A stretch of DNA of 64,000 bases from Streptomyces tuirus (GCA_018195615.1 JAGTPG010000002.1:1364001-1428000), one strand, 5' to 3'; numbered from the stretch's first letter, positions 35,332-45,263 are shown. Notes: generated from the sequence alone by a model not told the origin. Translations and numbers: made by a program.

Positions 35332-36306
35332 TCAGTCCTGCCGGGGCCCACTCCTCACAGCGGTGCGACCGGCCCGCCACGCACCGGGCGTGACCCCGAA
35401 TTCGCGCCGGAAGGCGCGGATGAACGTGGTCGCGTCACCGAACCCCACGTCGTGGGCCAGCGCGCCGACCGACAGCCGTCCAGGACCGGCATTCTCTTCC
35501 AGCAGCGCGCGGGCTCGCAGGAGCCGGAGGCGCCGGCGGTACGCGGCGGGAGAGGTGCCGTGCGCGGCGAAGACCATCTCGATCTTCCGCCGGGAGGCGC
35601 CGTGTTTCCGGGCCACGGCGTCGAGCGAGAGCCCGCCATCGGTGGCGTGGTCCTCCAGGAAGCGGCAGACCCGTCCGAAGAGCGACTCGTCGTCCCTGAG
35701 GGACGTTGCGGCATGGTCCTGGGACCCCACGATCGTGCCCAGGAGGGCCGCCGTGGCCTGTGCGAGAGCGATCTCGTTCAGAGGTGCCGGCTCGCCGAAG
35801 CGCAGAACACCGAGCAGGAACTGGCGGAACTGGTCGATCTCCGAGCGTCTACGGCTCAGGCTTCGCGCGTGCAGTGCCTGCAGCTCGTCCTCCCGGACCT
35901 GCAGTCGGCGGCGTGGAACACGGACGGTGATGGTCTTCGCGGTGCGTGATCGGAGGACGTAACGACGGTCGGCGCAGCACACGACGGCCCCGCCGGAGGG
36001 AAGCGAGTCGGCCTGCGAGTCTTCTTCAACTGTCATCGAGCCCCGGGTGACGAGAGTGAAAAGGACGTCGTCGCGGGGCTGGCTGCGGATCAGCGGACGG
36101 GCGCGCTCGACCAGCGTCGGACCGGTCGACATGCTGGTCACCTGGATGTCCGCCAGCCGTACGACGTCCGCGGTCGCGGTGAAGCCCGGGTCGGCGTCGG
36201 TGCGGAGTGGGACGAACGCGTCGCGGCACAGTCGCGCCCAGCTGGCCGCGTCCTTCGCCCGGAGCCTTTCCATCGTCGCACGGTAGCTGCCTGTTCCCGG
36301 GCGCAT
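35332..36306 (-). CDS. AraC-family transcriptional regulator
   Basis: This regulator of about 324 residues has an N-terminal AraC-binding-like domain (ADIQVTSMSTGPTLVERARP and LFTLVTRGSMTVEEDSQ) and a C-terminal double HTH. The HTH reads LSLDAVARKHGASRRKIEMV, then RLSVGALAHDVGFGDATTFI and AFRREFGVTP. The ATG at 36306 has AAGGA with 5 bp spacing; the next ATG at 36273 has none. The frame stays open a long way upstream on the opposite strand of the amidohydrolase, but that is a shadow. It is divergent from the amidohydrolase at 36436 and probably controls it. Confidence 0.92.
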   Translation of the reverse strand: MRPGTGSYRATMERLRAKDAASWARLCRDAFVPLRTDADPGFTATADVVRLADIQVTSMSTGPTLVERARPLIRSQPRDDVLFTLVTRGSMTVEEDSQADSLPSGGAVVCCADRRYVLRSRTAKTITVRVPRRRLQVREDELQALHARSLSRRRSEIDQFRQFLLGVLRFGEPAPLNEIALAQATAALLGTIVGSQDHAATSLRDDESLFGRVCRFLEDHATDGGLSLDAVARKHGASRRKIEMVFAAHGTSPAAYRRRLRLLRARALLEENAGPGRLSVGALAHDVGFGDATTFIRAFRREFGVTPGAWRAGRTAVRSGPRQD

Positions 36307-36435
36307 CAACGTCCTTGACGTGGCCGTTCGCGAAATGCCGATGAGTCTGCGCCCAAGGCCTACGACCGGCGGCACCCCGCCTTCTACCGTCGTCGGACCG
36401 CGCCGCAGCGAGCGGATAGGCGAAGGGAGAGCGAC

Positions 36436-38085
36436 ATGGCACACCAGGGGGAACTGATCCTCTGCGATGCGGTCGTGCGGACCGTGGACCCCTGGGACAG
36501 GGTGGCGGAGGCCGTGCTGGTCCGCGGGGGAAAGATCGCGGCCGTCGGCAGCGAGCGCGACGTACGCGCGGCGGCCCGGCCCGACGCGGAGGTGCGCCGA
36601 CTGCGCGGTCGCACCGTCGTCCCGGGCTTCATCGACCCGCACAACCACCTGAGCCTGAGCGCGTTCGAACCGGTCTCGGTGGACTGCTACACCCCGCCAC
36701 TGGCCGACCTCGACGCCGTACTGGGCCGGATCTCCGAGCACTGCGCGCGTCTCCCGGCCGGACAGTGGGTCCGCGCCGTGGGGTTCGTGCCGATGATGGT
36801 CACCGAGCAGCGGCCGCCCACACGCTGGGAGCTGGACGAGGCCGCACCCGACAACCCGGTCTTCCTGCTCGACCTCTCCTGCAACGCCGCCTACGTCAAC
36901 AGCCGGGCCCTGGCCCAAGCCGGCATCAGCGAACACTCCCCGCAGCCGTGGGGCGGGCAGATCGTCATGGACCGCGACGGACGCCCGAACGGCACCCTGC
37001 TGCAAGCCGCGCTCAACCCCCTGCAGACCGCCTCGTGGCGAGCCTACGCCGCCGCGGACTGGGACCGTGCGGTGGAGCTCCTCGAGGCGAAGATGAGGGA
37101 GTATCTCTCGGTCGGACTGACCAGCATCTGTGACGCCGCCGTCACCACGGACGCCGCCGAGCTCTACGCCCGGGCGGACGCCGCGGGCCGGCTGCCCTTC
37201 GCCGTGCAGCAACTGCACACGGCCGACGACTTCTTCGGACGCCAGGACCTGCGCCGCAACGACTTCATCGACCGTGTGCTGGGCCGCGACACCGAACGGC
37301 TCCGCGGCGGCACCATGAAGATCTTCACCGACCACGCCTTCCCCGACGGCCCGCTGATGGACCGGCTGCACGACGGCTGCCGGGTCCACACCGGAACCGG
37401 CTACTACGACAAGCCCGAGATCCGGGTGATGGCAACGACCGCCCGCGATCTCGGCATCAACACGGCCATCCACGCGATGGGCAACTGCTCGGTCGACACC
37501 GTCCTCGACGCGTACCAGGCCGTCCGGGCACTGCCCGGCAGCGACACCGCCCTGCTGCGCCTGGAGCACGCCTACGTCGCGGAGCCGGCGCAGGCGCCGC
37601 GGATGGCCGCCCTCGGTGTCGACCTGGTGGCCAAGCCAGGACTCGTCTACGCCCACGGCCCGATGTTCTGGGACGGCTGGCGGCAGAAGGGACAGGACCA
37701 TCTGAGCGTCATCCCGATCCGGAGCATGGTCGAGGCCGGCGTCCGGGTCAGCTTTGGCTCCGACGCGCCGGCGGGCACCTTCCGGCCCGCGGACGTGCTC
37801 TGGAGCGCGGTGACCCGGGAATCCTTCCGCGGCGACACGATCAATCCGGAGGAGGCGGTGACCGCCGAAGAGGCGCTGCGGTGCTACACCATCAACTCCG
37901 CGCACGCCGCGAACCGGGCGGCGGAAGAGGGCAGCATCGAGGTGGGCAAGCGCGCCAACCTCGTCGTCCTCGACCGGGACGTGGTCACCTGCCCTGGTGA
38001 CGAACTGCGCGAGATGCAAGTGCTCATGACGTACGTCGACGGCGAGCTCGTGCATGCCGTGGAGTCCTCGAACGCCACGGGCTGA
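36436..38085 (+). CDS. YtcJ-type amidohydrolase family protein
   Basis: This 549-residue amidohydrolase is a close relative of the protein at 21359-22987. The zinc motif is DPHNHLSLSAFEP near residue 70. GNCSVDTVLDAYQAVR and GSDAPAGTFRPADVLW follow, and the C-terminus again reads EEGSIEVGKRANLVVLDRDV. The ATG at 36436 follows GAAGGGAGAGCGAC. Divergent placement next to an AraC activator suggests induction by its own substrate. The two copies in one window suggest a duplicated function or two related substrates. Confidence 0.91.
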   Translation: MAHQGELILCDAVVRTVDPWDRVAEAVLVRGGKIAAVGSERDVRAAARPDAEVRRLRGRTVVPGFIDPHNHLSLSAFEPVSVDCYTPPLADLDAVLGRISEHCARLPAGQWVRAVGFVPMMVTEQRPPTRWELDEAAPDNPVFLLDLSCNAAYVNSRALAQAGISEHSPQPWGGQIVMDRDGRPNGTLLQAALNPLQTASWRAYAAADWDRAVELLEAKMREYLSVGLTSICDAAVTTDAAELYARADAAGRLPFAVQQLHTADDFFGRQDLRRNDFIDRVLGRDTERLRGGTMKIFTDHAFPDGPLMDRLHDGCRVHTGTGYYDKPEIRVMATTARDLGINTAIHAMGNCSVDTVLDAYQAVRALPGSDTALLRLEHAYVAEPAQAPRMAALGVDLVAKPGLVYAHGPMFWDGWRQKGQDHLSVIPIRSMVEAGVRVSFGSDAPAGTFRPADVLWSAVTRESFRGDTINPEEAVTAEEALRCYTINSAHAANRAAEEGSIEVGKRANLVVLDRDVVTCPGDELREMQVLMTYVDGELVHAVESSNATG

Positions 38086-38212
38086 GGCCGGCCGCGCCCG
38101 GTCGGTGAGCTGCACCCGTCTCGTCGTCTCGGTGCAGGTGACCTCTCCTCACGTCGTAGGGGTTACACAGCCGAATGTCACGGGGTGCCCGACGGACTCC
38201 GTGGGTGCGGAG

Positions 38213-38242
38213 CACGGGCCCCGTACGGATCCGGGGCCCGTG
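38213..38242. terminator. Bidirectional hairpin terminator
   Basis: A perfect 11-bp inverted repeat (38213-38223 with 38232-38242, loop TACGGATC) lies between the converging amidohydrolase and arginine-deiminase genes. Confidence 0.8.
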
Positions 38243-38270
38243 GTATCGCGTCACGGCCGCGTCGGCTCGG

Positions 38271-40172
38271 CTAAGCCTTCCACCATGCGGCCGAGGCGTC
38301 GCGCAGGGTGTTGGTGCCGCAGTGCACCTCGCCCATACCGATGTGGTAGAGCCAGCCGTCGAGGTAGGAGACCTTCATCCCCGCCTTGGTGTAGGCGGCG
38401 GTGACCGCCTCGGTGAAGATGTCCTTGCCTCCGATGACAGGGCCCCACTGCTGCGGGGCGATATAGCGGTCGGGGGCGATCACGATTCCGTTGACCGCAC
38501 CGGGGATGTAAGCGCTGGTCTCGACGGTCGGCTCGGCCGCGTTGGGATCCCGGGCGAGGAGCTTCTGCTGCCCGTGCTCCCCGGTCATCTCCCGCGCCAC
38601 GGAACCACCGAGGCGCTGCAGCGTCGGCGTGCCCGTGCCGCTCTCCTCCTCTTCCTCGCTGGGCCGGGTGAACAGGGAGGGGACCCGCACGATCTCGGCG
38701 TCGGTGATGCCCGTTTCCCTTTTGAGTACGGCGAGGGCGGCATTGATCCGCCTGGCTGCCATGGTGTTGTCGGCGACCAGGTGCGGCGAGGCCAGGGCCT
38801 GGTCGATGGTCTCCCGGGGAACGTCGTTCCCTTCGCCCGGGACGGAGAACATCCGGGTCGCGCCGTGTCCGTCCCGCTGAGCGTCTCGCAGAAGCCTCAG
38901 CCCGGCCTCCGGGTCGGCGACGCCGAGCCGCCAGCCGCGCGGGGTGTCCGCGGGCAGGAACTGCACGAACTCGTCGACGTGACCGACCGCCAGCCAGGAG
39001 GTGTCCAGCAGCAGCGGGTCCTGAAGACCCTGGGACTTCAGCAGTGTCCGTATCTCCTGCGACGGGCGCACGCCTGAGCCCGTGCGCTCGCCCATGATGA
39101 CGCGTCCGGCAGGGAACGACCGGCCCCGGTGCGTGTAAGGCGGGATGGTCTCCAGGTTGCCCATGGAGTTCAGGGTCTCCCATGCCTTCATGTCCGGACC
39201 CTTGGCCTGCACGACACCGATGTCCGGACCACGCAGCCTCTCGTACAGCTCCCGGCCCGCTTCCCGGTCCTGCGCGGAGCGCAGCATCACCCGCATGGCC
39301 TGGCGCTTCCCACCGGGCCCCGTCATGCTGACGTAGGCGGGTTCGACGAAGTCCTGTGCCCACATGTCCTGGTACTTGTCGAAGGTCACCAGTGGCTTGG
39401 TGACGCCGGCCCGACGGACCTCCTTCTCCAGGTCCTTGACGAAGGCGCGTTGGGCGTCCCCGAAGTCGTCGTCGATGGAGTCCTTGTAGACCAGGACCTG
39501 CTGCGCCTTCTGGAGGTGGTGGTGGGTCAGCAACGGGGCCACGCGCAGGGTGACGGAGTCGGACCTGGTGCCGGCGGAGGAGGTCACCGTGAACCGGATC
39601 ACCGCCCGGCCGTCCCAGTCTGTGCTGTCCCGGATCACGTCGGTGGCCTCGATGCCCAACTCCACGCCGGAGCGCAACTCCTTCGCGGTCAGCCGGGTCT
39701 GTGAGGTCACCGGCGTCCAGCCGCCGGACCGCTTGAGGAAGACGCGAGTATGCGCCGCTCCTGTGGTGACCGTGATGCTGCCCTTGGCGTCGGACGGCAG
39801 GGCCTTGACCGGTACCGAGCGGACCCTGGCCAGGTCGGCGGCGTCGGTGGTGCCGTTGACCTTCGTATCGAGGGCGTCGTTGCAGCCGACAAGCTTGGCG
39901 TCGGACAGTGGCTTGCCGTCCGGGCCGGTGGCCCGGCAACGCTTGCTGTCGTCGTCGATGTTGGGCAGGTAGACAGCTCCGCGCCGGATGGACCAGGTGT
40001 CCTCGCCGACCGCGTCGGTGTAGCCGGTGGTGTCGACGCGCCCGTCGCGGTTGACATCCGCCCTGAGGTCGATACGGAAGGGCTCCGCCGCCTGCGCCAG
40101 GGACGTGGGCGCCAGCACGGCACCGGTGGCCGTGAAAGCGACCACCAGCCGTCCGGCGTGACTCTTTCGCAC
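38271..40172 (-). CDS. Secreted protein-arginine deiminase (PAD) family protein
   Basis: This 633-residue exported enzyme is related to vertebrate PADs and would convert protein arginine to citrulline. The GTG at 40172 has GAGGA upstream and opens a Sec signal peptide (RKSHAGRLVVAFTATGAVLA, with cleavage near AQAAEP). A dockerin-like stretch follows (ADVNRDGRVDTTGYTDAV). Then comes the PAD core: the Asp in MWAQDFVEPAYVSM, the His-x-Asp pair in AVGHVDEFVQFLP, and the catalytic Cys in MGEVHCGTNTLRD close to the C-terminus. All three catalytic elements are present, so it is likely active. It is monocistronic between a terminator and the MBL cluster. Confidence 0.92.
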   Translation of the reverse strand: MRKSHAGRLVVAFTATGAVLAPTSLAQAAEPFRIDLRADVNRDGRVDTTGYTDAVGEDTWSIRRGAVYLPNIDDDSKRCRATGPDGKPLSDAKLVGCNDALDTKVNGTTDAADLARVRSVPVKALPSDAKGSITVTTGAAHTRVFLKRSGGWTPVTSQTRLTAKELRSGVELGIEATDVIRDSTDWDGRAVIRFTVTSSAGTRSDSVTLRVAPLLTHHHLQKAQQVLVYKDSIDDDFGDAQRAFVKDLEKEVRRAGVTKPLVTFDKYQDMWAQDFVEPAYVSMTGPGGKRQAMRVMLRSAQDREAGRELYERLRGPDIGVVQAKGPDMKAWETLNSMGNLETIPPYTHRGRSFPAGRVIMGERTGSGVRPSQEIRTLLKSQGLQDPLLLDTSWLAVGHVDEFVQFLPADTPRGWRLGVADPEAGLRLLRDAQRDGHGATRMFSVPGEGNDVPRETIDQALASPHLVADNTMAARRINAALAVLKRETGITDAEIVRVPSLFTRPSEEEEESGTGTPTLQRLGGSVAREMTGEHGQQKLLARDPNAAEPTVETSAYIPGAVNGIVIAPDRYIAPQQWGPVIGGKDIFTEAVTAAYTKAGMKVSYLDGWLYHIGMGEVHCGTNTLRDASAAWWKA

Positions 40173-40408
40173 GTCAAGTCCTCTATTCACATGGGGGGTT
40201 GGTCGTGATGCCATGTGAGAAAAGCAGATCTTGGGGCAGCGGTGGCCACAGTGAATCGAAAATCGTTCTCACGGCCGACCCGGCCGGTGCCGCCGCGCCT
40301 CGAGAGATAGCCGTTCGGTGGTTGACGGAGCGGCGAGACGGCGGTACAAGGGCGCGCTCTATGGGCGCTGCCCTGCCGAACAAAAGACAACCCACATTCG
40401 GCATGACT

Positions 40409-40449
40409 ATTAGTGCACTTGATGTAATCGATGCATCGCATGCACTAAT
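40409..40449 (+). promoter_or_regulatory. 41-bp palindromic operator/promoter, site B (drives Tat-exported MBL hydrolase)
   Basis: This copy has perfect 9-bp outer arms ATTAGTGCA and TGCACTAAT, with TTGATGTAAT inside and GATGCATC at the centre. It differs from the reverse strand of site A at only five positions or so. It ends 5 bp (AGACC) before the ATG at 40455, with no room for a Shine-Dalgarno. Confidence 0.88.
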
Positions 40450-40454
40450 AGACC

Positions 40455-41572
40455 ATGCACTCTACGACTCCGAGCGCCACTGGCTCGCACGAGACCTCCG
40501 CCGCCACCACGGGCAAGCTCCGCGGCACCCGGCGCGCCTTCCTCACCACGACGGCGGTTGCCGCGTCCACTGTCGCCCTCACGGGGACCGCCCACTCCGC
40601 ACCGCGAACCGGCGGCAGCGCACTGCCCGACTACGCGCCGATCCCCGCGTCGGCCTTCGGCCCGCCCCTCAACGACCTCGGCTACCACGTCTCCCGCGTC
40701 AAGGGGAACCTGTACTGGGTCACGGACGGCAACTACCAGGCGATGTTCCTCACTACGCGCACGGGTGTGGTACTCGTCGACGCGCCGCCCACCATCGGAC
40801 ACAACCTGCGGCGAGCCATCGAAGAGGTCACCCGGGCCGACGGCAGACCGAGCAGAGTGACGCATCTGGTGTACTCGCACTCGCACGCTGACCACATCGG
40901 AGCAGCGACGATCTTCGGAAACAGGGTCGAACGCATCGCGCACGAGGAGACGGACCGTCTGCTGCGAGCCGCGGGGACGCGAACCGGTTGCTGCCGACCA
41001 CGACCTTCCGCCGCCGCCACACCCTCAAGGTCGGCGGCGAGCGTCTGGAACTGGCCTACCACGGCCCCAATCACACGGCTGACAACATCTTCGTCTACGC
41101 CCCCGACTACCAGGTGCTCCTCCTGGTCGACGTGATGGCACCCGGCTGGGTGCCGTTCCGGAACCTCTCCCAGGCGCAGGAGGTCCCCAACTGGGTCAGG
41201 GCGCACGACCGGATCATGGGCTACCGGTGGACCACGTTCGTCGGTGGCCATGCGGGCAGGCTGGGCAGCCGTGCGGACGCCGAGGCGCAGAGGGACTACG
41301 TGGAGGATCTGGTCAGCCAGGCCAAGGCCACCAATGAGAGCTTCGACCCAGCACCGTACTTCCAGAAGTACGGCCCCTCAGGCAACGGTTACGCCGCACT
41401 GAGGCACTACCAGGACGACGCGGCCCGGGAGGTGGCCGAGTCGCTGATCTCCAAGTACACCGGAAGACTGGCCGGCGTGGATGTCTTCGCGGACACCCAT
41501 GCCTTCAGCATGATCCAGTCCCTGCGCATCGACAACGGCTTGCTGCCGGGCGCGTTCGGCATCCGGCCGTAG
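40455..41572 (+). CDS. Tat-exported MBL-fold metallo-hydrolase, paralog 1 (apparent frameshift near 40976)
   Basis: This MBL-fold hydrolase of about 372 residues has a twin-arginine signal (RGTRRAFLTTTAVAASTVAL, residues about 23-42) and an alanine-rich cleavage region, so it acts outside the cell. The mature part starts with the family block LPDYAPIPASAFGPPLNDLG. The metal motif is HSHADHIGAA near residue 142, with later ligands in YHGPNHTADN and GGHAGRLG. The frame shifts in a GGGG run near 40976 and continues intact to 41572. The ATG lies 5 bp behind site B. It is paralogous to the genes at 53166 and 56690, which lack signals. The substrate is unknown. Confidence 0.88.
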
Positions 41573-41667
41573 CGCGTTGGTCCCGCTCACGCCTGCACGG
41601 CTGCTCCCTTGGCTCAGGTACACATGGCGTGAAGAGCGCCGGCCTTGCCGACACCGGGTTTCCACCG

Positions 41668-42621
41668 TCAGCTGGCCGACGCGCTCTGGGTGGCCCGGTA
41701 GTGCGACGGTGATACGTCGTAACGGCTGACGAATGCCTGGCGGAGCGTTTCCGCGGTTCTGAAGCCGCACCGCCGGGCCACCCTCGCCACGGGCAGTGCG
41801 GTTGAGGTCAGAAGGTGGGCCGCGGCCTCGAGGCGCACGTCGCGGACGAACCGTCCTGGCGTCTTGCCCAGATGGTCGAGGAACAAGCGAATCAAGTGTC
41901 GTTCACTCACCCCGACCTTGTCAGCCAGGGCGGCTGCGGTCAGGTCGCCGGCCAGGTGGCTGAAGATGTGGTCGACAGCCCGCTTGACCAGGCTGTTCGC
42001 GGGCACCGGGGCAACCGTGAACATGCTCATCTGCGCCTGGTTGCCGGGCCGTTGGAGATAGGTGACCATGCTGCGGGCCACTGCGCGTGCCAGGTCCGCG
42101 CCATGGTCCTCCTCGATGAAGGCCAGCGTCAGGTCCAACGCGCTCGTGACACCCGCCGAGGTGGAGATGTTTCCGTCGCGGATGTAGATCGGGGCCGGAT
42201 CCACGGTGATCTCCGGGTAGGCGGAGGCCAGCTCATCGGCGTGCTGCCAGTGAGTCGTGGCGCGTTTGCCGTTGAGCAGCCCGGCGGCGGCCAGGACGGT
42301 CGCCCCGGTGCACACGGACGCGACCCTTCGGCCCTCATTGGCCAGGCGGCGGACATGGCCCACGATCCGTGGATCGCCCGCTGCCGCCTCGTGTCCGATT
42401 CCTCCCGAGACGAACACCGTGTCGAGCGGTCCTTTGACCCGCTCCAGGGATCGCTGCCCCTCCAGGATCAGTCCGGAGGCGCAGGTGATCGCGCGGCCTC
42501 CCGGTGTGGCCACCTTCACCTCGTAGGCCGGAGCGGCTCCGAGCCGGTTGGCGGCATCCAGAGTCGACGTCACGCATGAGATGTCCAGCAACTCGGCCCC
42601 GTCGTACCCGACAAGCATCAT
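41668..42621 (-). CDS. GlxA-family transcriptional regulator (DJ-1/PfpI domain plus AraC HTH)
   Basis: This regulator of about 317 residues has an N-terminal class I amidotransferase-like domain (LVGYDGAELLDISCVTSTLD; nucleophile-elbow Cys in ASVCTGATVLAAAGLL) and a C-terminal AraC double HTH. The HTH reads LTAAALADKVGVSERHLIRL, then VARVARRCGFRTAETLRQAF. The ATG at 42621 is preferred to that at 42636 because AAGGA sits 7 bp before it. It is divergent from a second DJ-1/PfpI gene at 42735, so the pair may share a promoter region. It converges with the MBL paralog 1 gene. Confidence 0.9.
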   Translation of the reverse strand: MMLVGYDGAELLDISCVTSTLDAANRLGAAPAYEVKVATPGGRAITCASGLILEGQRSLERVKGPLDTVFVSGGIGHEAAAGDPRIVGHVRRLANEGRRVASVCTGATVLAAAGLLNGKRATTHWQHADELASAYPEITVDPAPIYIRDGNISTSAGVTSALDLTLAFIEEDHGADLARAVARSMVTYLQRPGNQAQMSMFTVAPVPANSLVKRAVDHIFSHLAGDLTAAALADKVGVSERHLIRLFLDHLGKTPGRFVRDVRLEAAAHLLTSTALPVARVARRCGFRTAETLRQAFVSRYDVSPSHYRATQSASAS

Positions 42622-42734
42622 CAGCCGTTCCTTCATATCCGGCAGCCTATGTCGATCCGACTGGTATCCCAAGAAATCTGACCCGCTCGTCGTCGGCCCT
42701 TGGCGCTTGCTCGCCGCGCGATCAGGGTGACGGT

Positions 42735-43422
42735 ATGACGAAAACGATCGCCTTCCCCTCTACCCCGGCCTTACTCCGCTTGACCTGGTGGGACCGCTCC
42801 AGGTGATGGCGGGGCTGACCGCCGTCGACCCGTCGTTCGAGGTCGTCGTCGTCGGCTCGGACCTCGCCCCCGTGGAAACCGACAGTCTGATCAAGCTTGC
42901 GCCGACCCACACGTTCGACCAGGTCACCGAACCCTTCACGGTGATCGTCCCGGGCGGAACCGTGGGCAACTTCGCCGCCCTGGCCGACGAGTCTCTGCTG
43001 AGCTGGATCCGCCACGCCGCGCGGACGGCTGAGATCGTCGGCTCGGTGTGCGGCGGTTCATTGATTCTGGGAGCCGCCGGCCTGCTTCACGGCCGTCGGG
43101 CGACCACGTACTGGGCCTCCCGTGAAATTCTGCGCGGGTTCGGTGCGACGCCCGTCGCCGAACGCTGGGTCGAGGACGGTCCCGTGATCACCGCCGCCGG
43201 AGTGTCCGCCGGTATCGACATGGCCATCCACCTGGTGAAGCGCCTCGCGGGAGAGGATGTCGCCCGTACCGTTCAAGTCATGATCGAATACGATCCGGAG
43301 CCGCCCTCGGAGGCATCGACTGGGACTCCGTCGACCCGGAGACCAGCAAGCCGCAGGTGCGGGCCATGATGGAAGCAGGCCTGGCAGACCATCCGGAGCT
43401 CCTCGCCCGCCTGGCCATCTGA
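42735..43422 (+). CDS. DJ-1/PfpI family protein (two apparent frameshifts)
   Basis: This stand-alone DJ-1/PfpI protein of about 228 residues resembles isonitrile-hydratase-like and amidotransferase-like proteins. The start MTKTIAFPL is followed, after a shift near 42754, by GLTPLDLVGPLQVMAGL and VVVVGSDLAPVETD. The Cys nucleophile elbow is in IVGSVCGGSLILGAAGLL near residue 100, and WVEDGPVITAAGVSAGIDMA is also typical. A second shift near 43308 restores the C-terminus GGIDWDSVDPETSKP, ending at 43422. Both shifts are single bases, so sequencing error is possible. It is divergent from the GlxA-type regulator. Confidence 0.78.
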
Positions 43423-43775
43423 GCTGAGTGCGCCCACCCGTAGTGCGGGAGCAGTACGACGCGGTTCGAGAGCCCGTCAGAACGCTCGTGGCATCGTCTG
43501 ACTCCTCGACGCACAAGCCCCCCATGAAGGCACGCGGCGGTCCCGCCCTGTCATGAGACAGGACGGCACCGCTGCTTCCTGCTTGACGTCACTCTCGGTC
43601 GGCGCACCGAACGGCTTGGCGAGCCGCCCCCGGCCACTACCAGTTTTCCGCCGCCTGGGCGTGACCGCCCTCCGAGTCCTCGCCACGACAAGCGACGACC
43701 CCACCCTGGACACCGCAACGACAGCCCCGCACGGCGTACGCAAGGTGATCATCTGGCCGGCCCGCTCCGCCGTAT
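43423..43775. other. Degenerate region between DJ-1 gene and truncated aldehyde dehydrogenase
   Basis: No complete gene is visible. A minus-strand frame (43477-43779) encodes unrecognised residues. An imperfect inverted repeat around CCTGTC-ATGA-GACAGG (near 43549-43564) is present. The adjoining dehydrogenase is cut off here, so this may be the scar of a deletion or insertion, but I see no transposase. Confidence 0.4.
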
Positions 43776-44882
43776 TCATCCCGGATAAGACAGCACCGGG
43801 CTTTGACAGTTCGATGTTCTCCGGATACGGCCTGGTGTGGGTTCACGGCGATGTAACCGCTCGACGCGGGCGCGGTGCGCCTCGGAGACCATCGGTCCGA
43901 CGAGCGTCTTCGGGTCGAGGGCATCGCCGACGGGCAGCGAGGAGACGAAGGCGGCGAGGATGTCGATGACTTCGGCGTAGCGGCTGCGCGGGGCGAGGAC
44001 GCGGGTGCCGAGATAGCAGGTCTGGCCGGCATTGAGCAGAATCGCGCCGTACAGTTCCTCCCCTATGTTGGCCAGGTCCAGGTCGGCGTCATCCAGCACG
44101 ATCGCGGCGGACTTCCCGCCGAGTTCCAGGGAGACCGGCCGCAGCAGCCGGCCGCAGGCCTCGGCGATGTGCCGGCCGGCGGGCGTCGACCCGGTGAAGC
44201 CGACCCGGTCGATGCCTGGGTGGGAGACGAGACATGCGCCGATGTCACCGCCGCCCGTCACGAGGTTGACCACCCCGGGTGGGATGTCGGACGCGGCGAC
44301 GGCCTCTGCGAAGAGGAAAGCGTCCAGGACCGTCTCCGGCGACGGCTTGAGCACCATCGTGCAGCCCGCGGCCAGCGCGGGCCCGTGCTTCAGGGAGGCC
44401 AGTGTCTGCGGGAAGTTGAACGGGGCGATGGCTGCGGCGACACCCATTGGTTCACGGAGCACGGTGGTCGTACCGCCGAACAGGTGCGGACGTGACTCCT
44501 CGGTCGAGGCATTCTTGATGAGATCGGCGTAGTACCGCAGGACGGTGAGCGGAAAGCCACCTTCGAGCTGGCCCGCGATGCTGATCGGCAGGCCGTTCTG
44601 GCTGCTCACCCGGCGTGCCATCTCCCCGTTGCGCAGTTCGAGCTGCGCGGCGAGGCTCTCCATCGCCGCCGCACGGCGCTCCGGCTCCCACCGCGACCAG
44701 CCCTGGGGGTCGTCGAACGCGCGTCGAGCGGCCGCTACGGCCGCATCGACGTCCGCCGGCTGCGCCTGCGGAACGGCGCCGATGACCTCTTCCGTGCTGG
44801 CCGAGGTCACCGTGATCGTGGCGGTGGAACTCGGCGCCGCCCATTCGCCGCCGATGAACAACCTGTCGTAGGTGATGTTCAC
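43776..44882 (-). pseudogene. Aldehyde dehydrogenase lacking its C-terminal part
   Basis: The reading frame starts normally (LFIGGEWAAPSSTATITVTS) and contains the cofactor region (APFNFPQTLASLKHGPALAA), catalytic Glu in SLELGGKSAAIV, and Cys in LLNAGQTCYLGTRV. It loses homology soon after GPMVSEAHRARVERL, near 43870, and ends in unrelated residues at 43776. A normal enzyme has about 480 residues; only about 340 remain, and the oligomerisation and late catalytic segments are missing. The protein is unlikely to fold as an active dehydrogenase. Confidence 0.78.
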
Positions 44883-45263
44883 GTGTTGCTCCTCTCACCG
44901 CTGAAGTCAGCGGACGTGGATCAGACACCTGACCTGCGGACGCCGTCATGGCGTCGGGACAGGACTTCCGCTCACGCGGCTCATCGGCCTCGTGCCCGTG
45001 GCCCGAATTGACTCGCGGCACCACGTGCGCAGGCATCGAGTGGCTAGACGGTACGCTGCCTACCGAGCACGCTGTGTCACCCGATCGGGGGGTTGATCGT
45101 AGGGGCAGTCGCGTTCTCCGCATCAACCTGCTGTAGGAGAAACTGGAAGCCGTACGAGCGGGCATGCGCCCACGCCGGAGGAGCACAGCCGCTGTTCATC
45201 GGCCTGCTCGGCGGCCTACTATTTTCGGACATTCAAGGTCCCCTTCATCGCCGGAGGCCGGCT
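44883..45263. other. Divergent intergenic region, no gene seen
   Basis: The region between the truncated dehydrogenase and the GAF-LuxR gene has no convincing frame. A TTGACT at 45008-45013 and a small inverted repeat (CGGTA-N7-TACCG, 45049-45065) could belong to the LuxR gene's control region. Confidence 0.35.

Noticed and set aside
34917..35351. 144-codon minus-strand frame in the gap before the AraC gene
   Set aside because: Arg/Pro-rich composition, no domain and no credible start.
35332..38115. A 927-codon open frame on the minus strand
   Set aside because: Only its first-read C-terminal ~324 codons (the AraC gene) show protein homology. The rest is the antisense shadow of the amidohydrolase at 36436.
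45093..45263. 57-codon N-terminal extension of GAF-LuxR regulator 1
   Set aside because: No homology or ribosome site; GTG 45264 has GGAGG at correct spacing.
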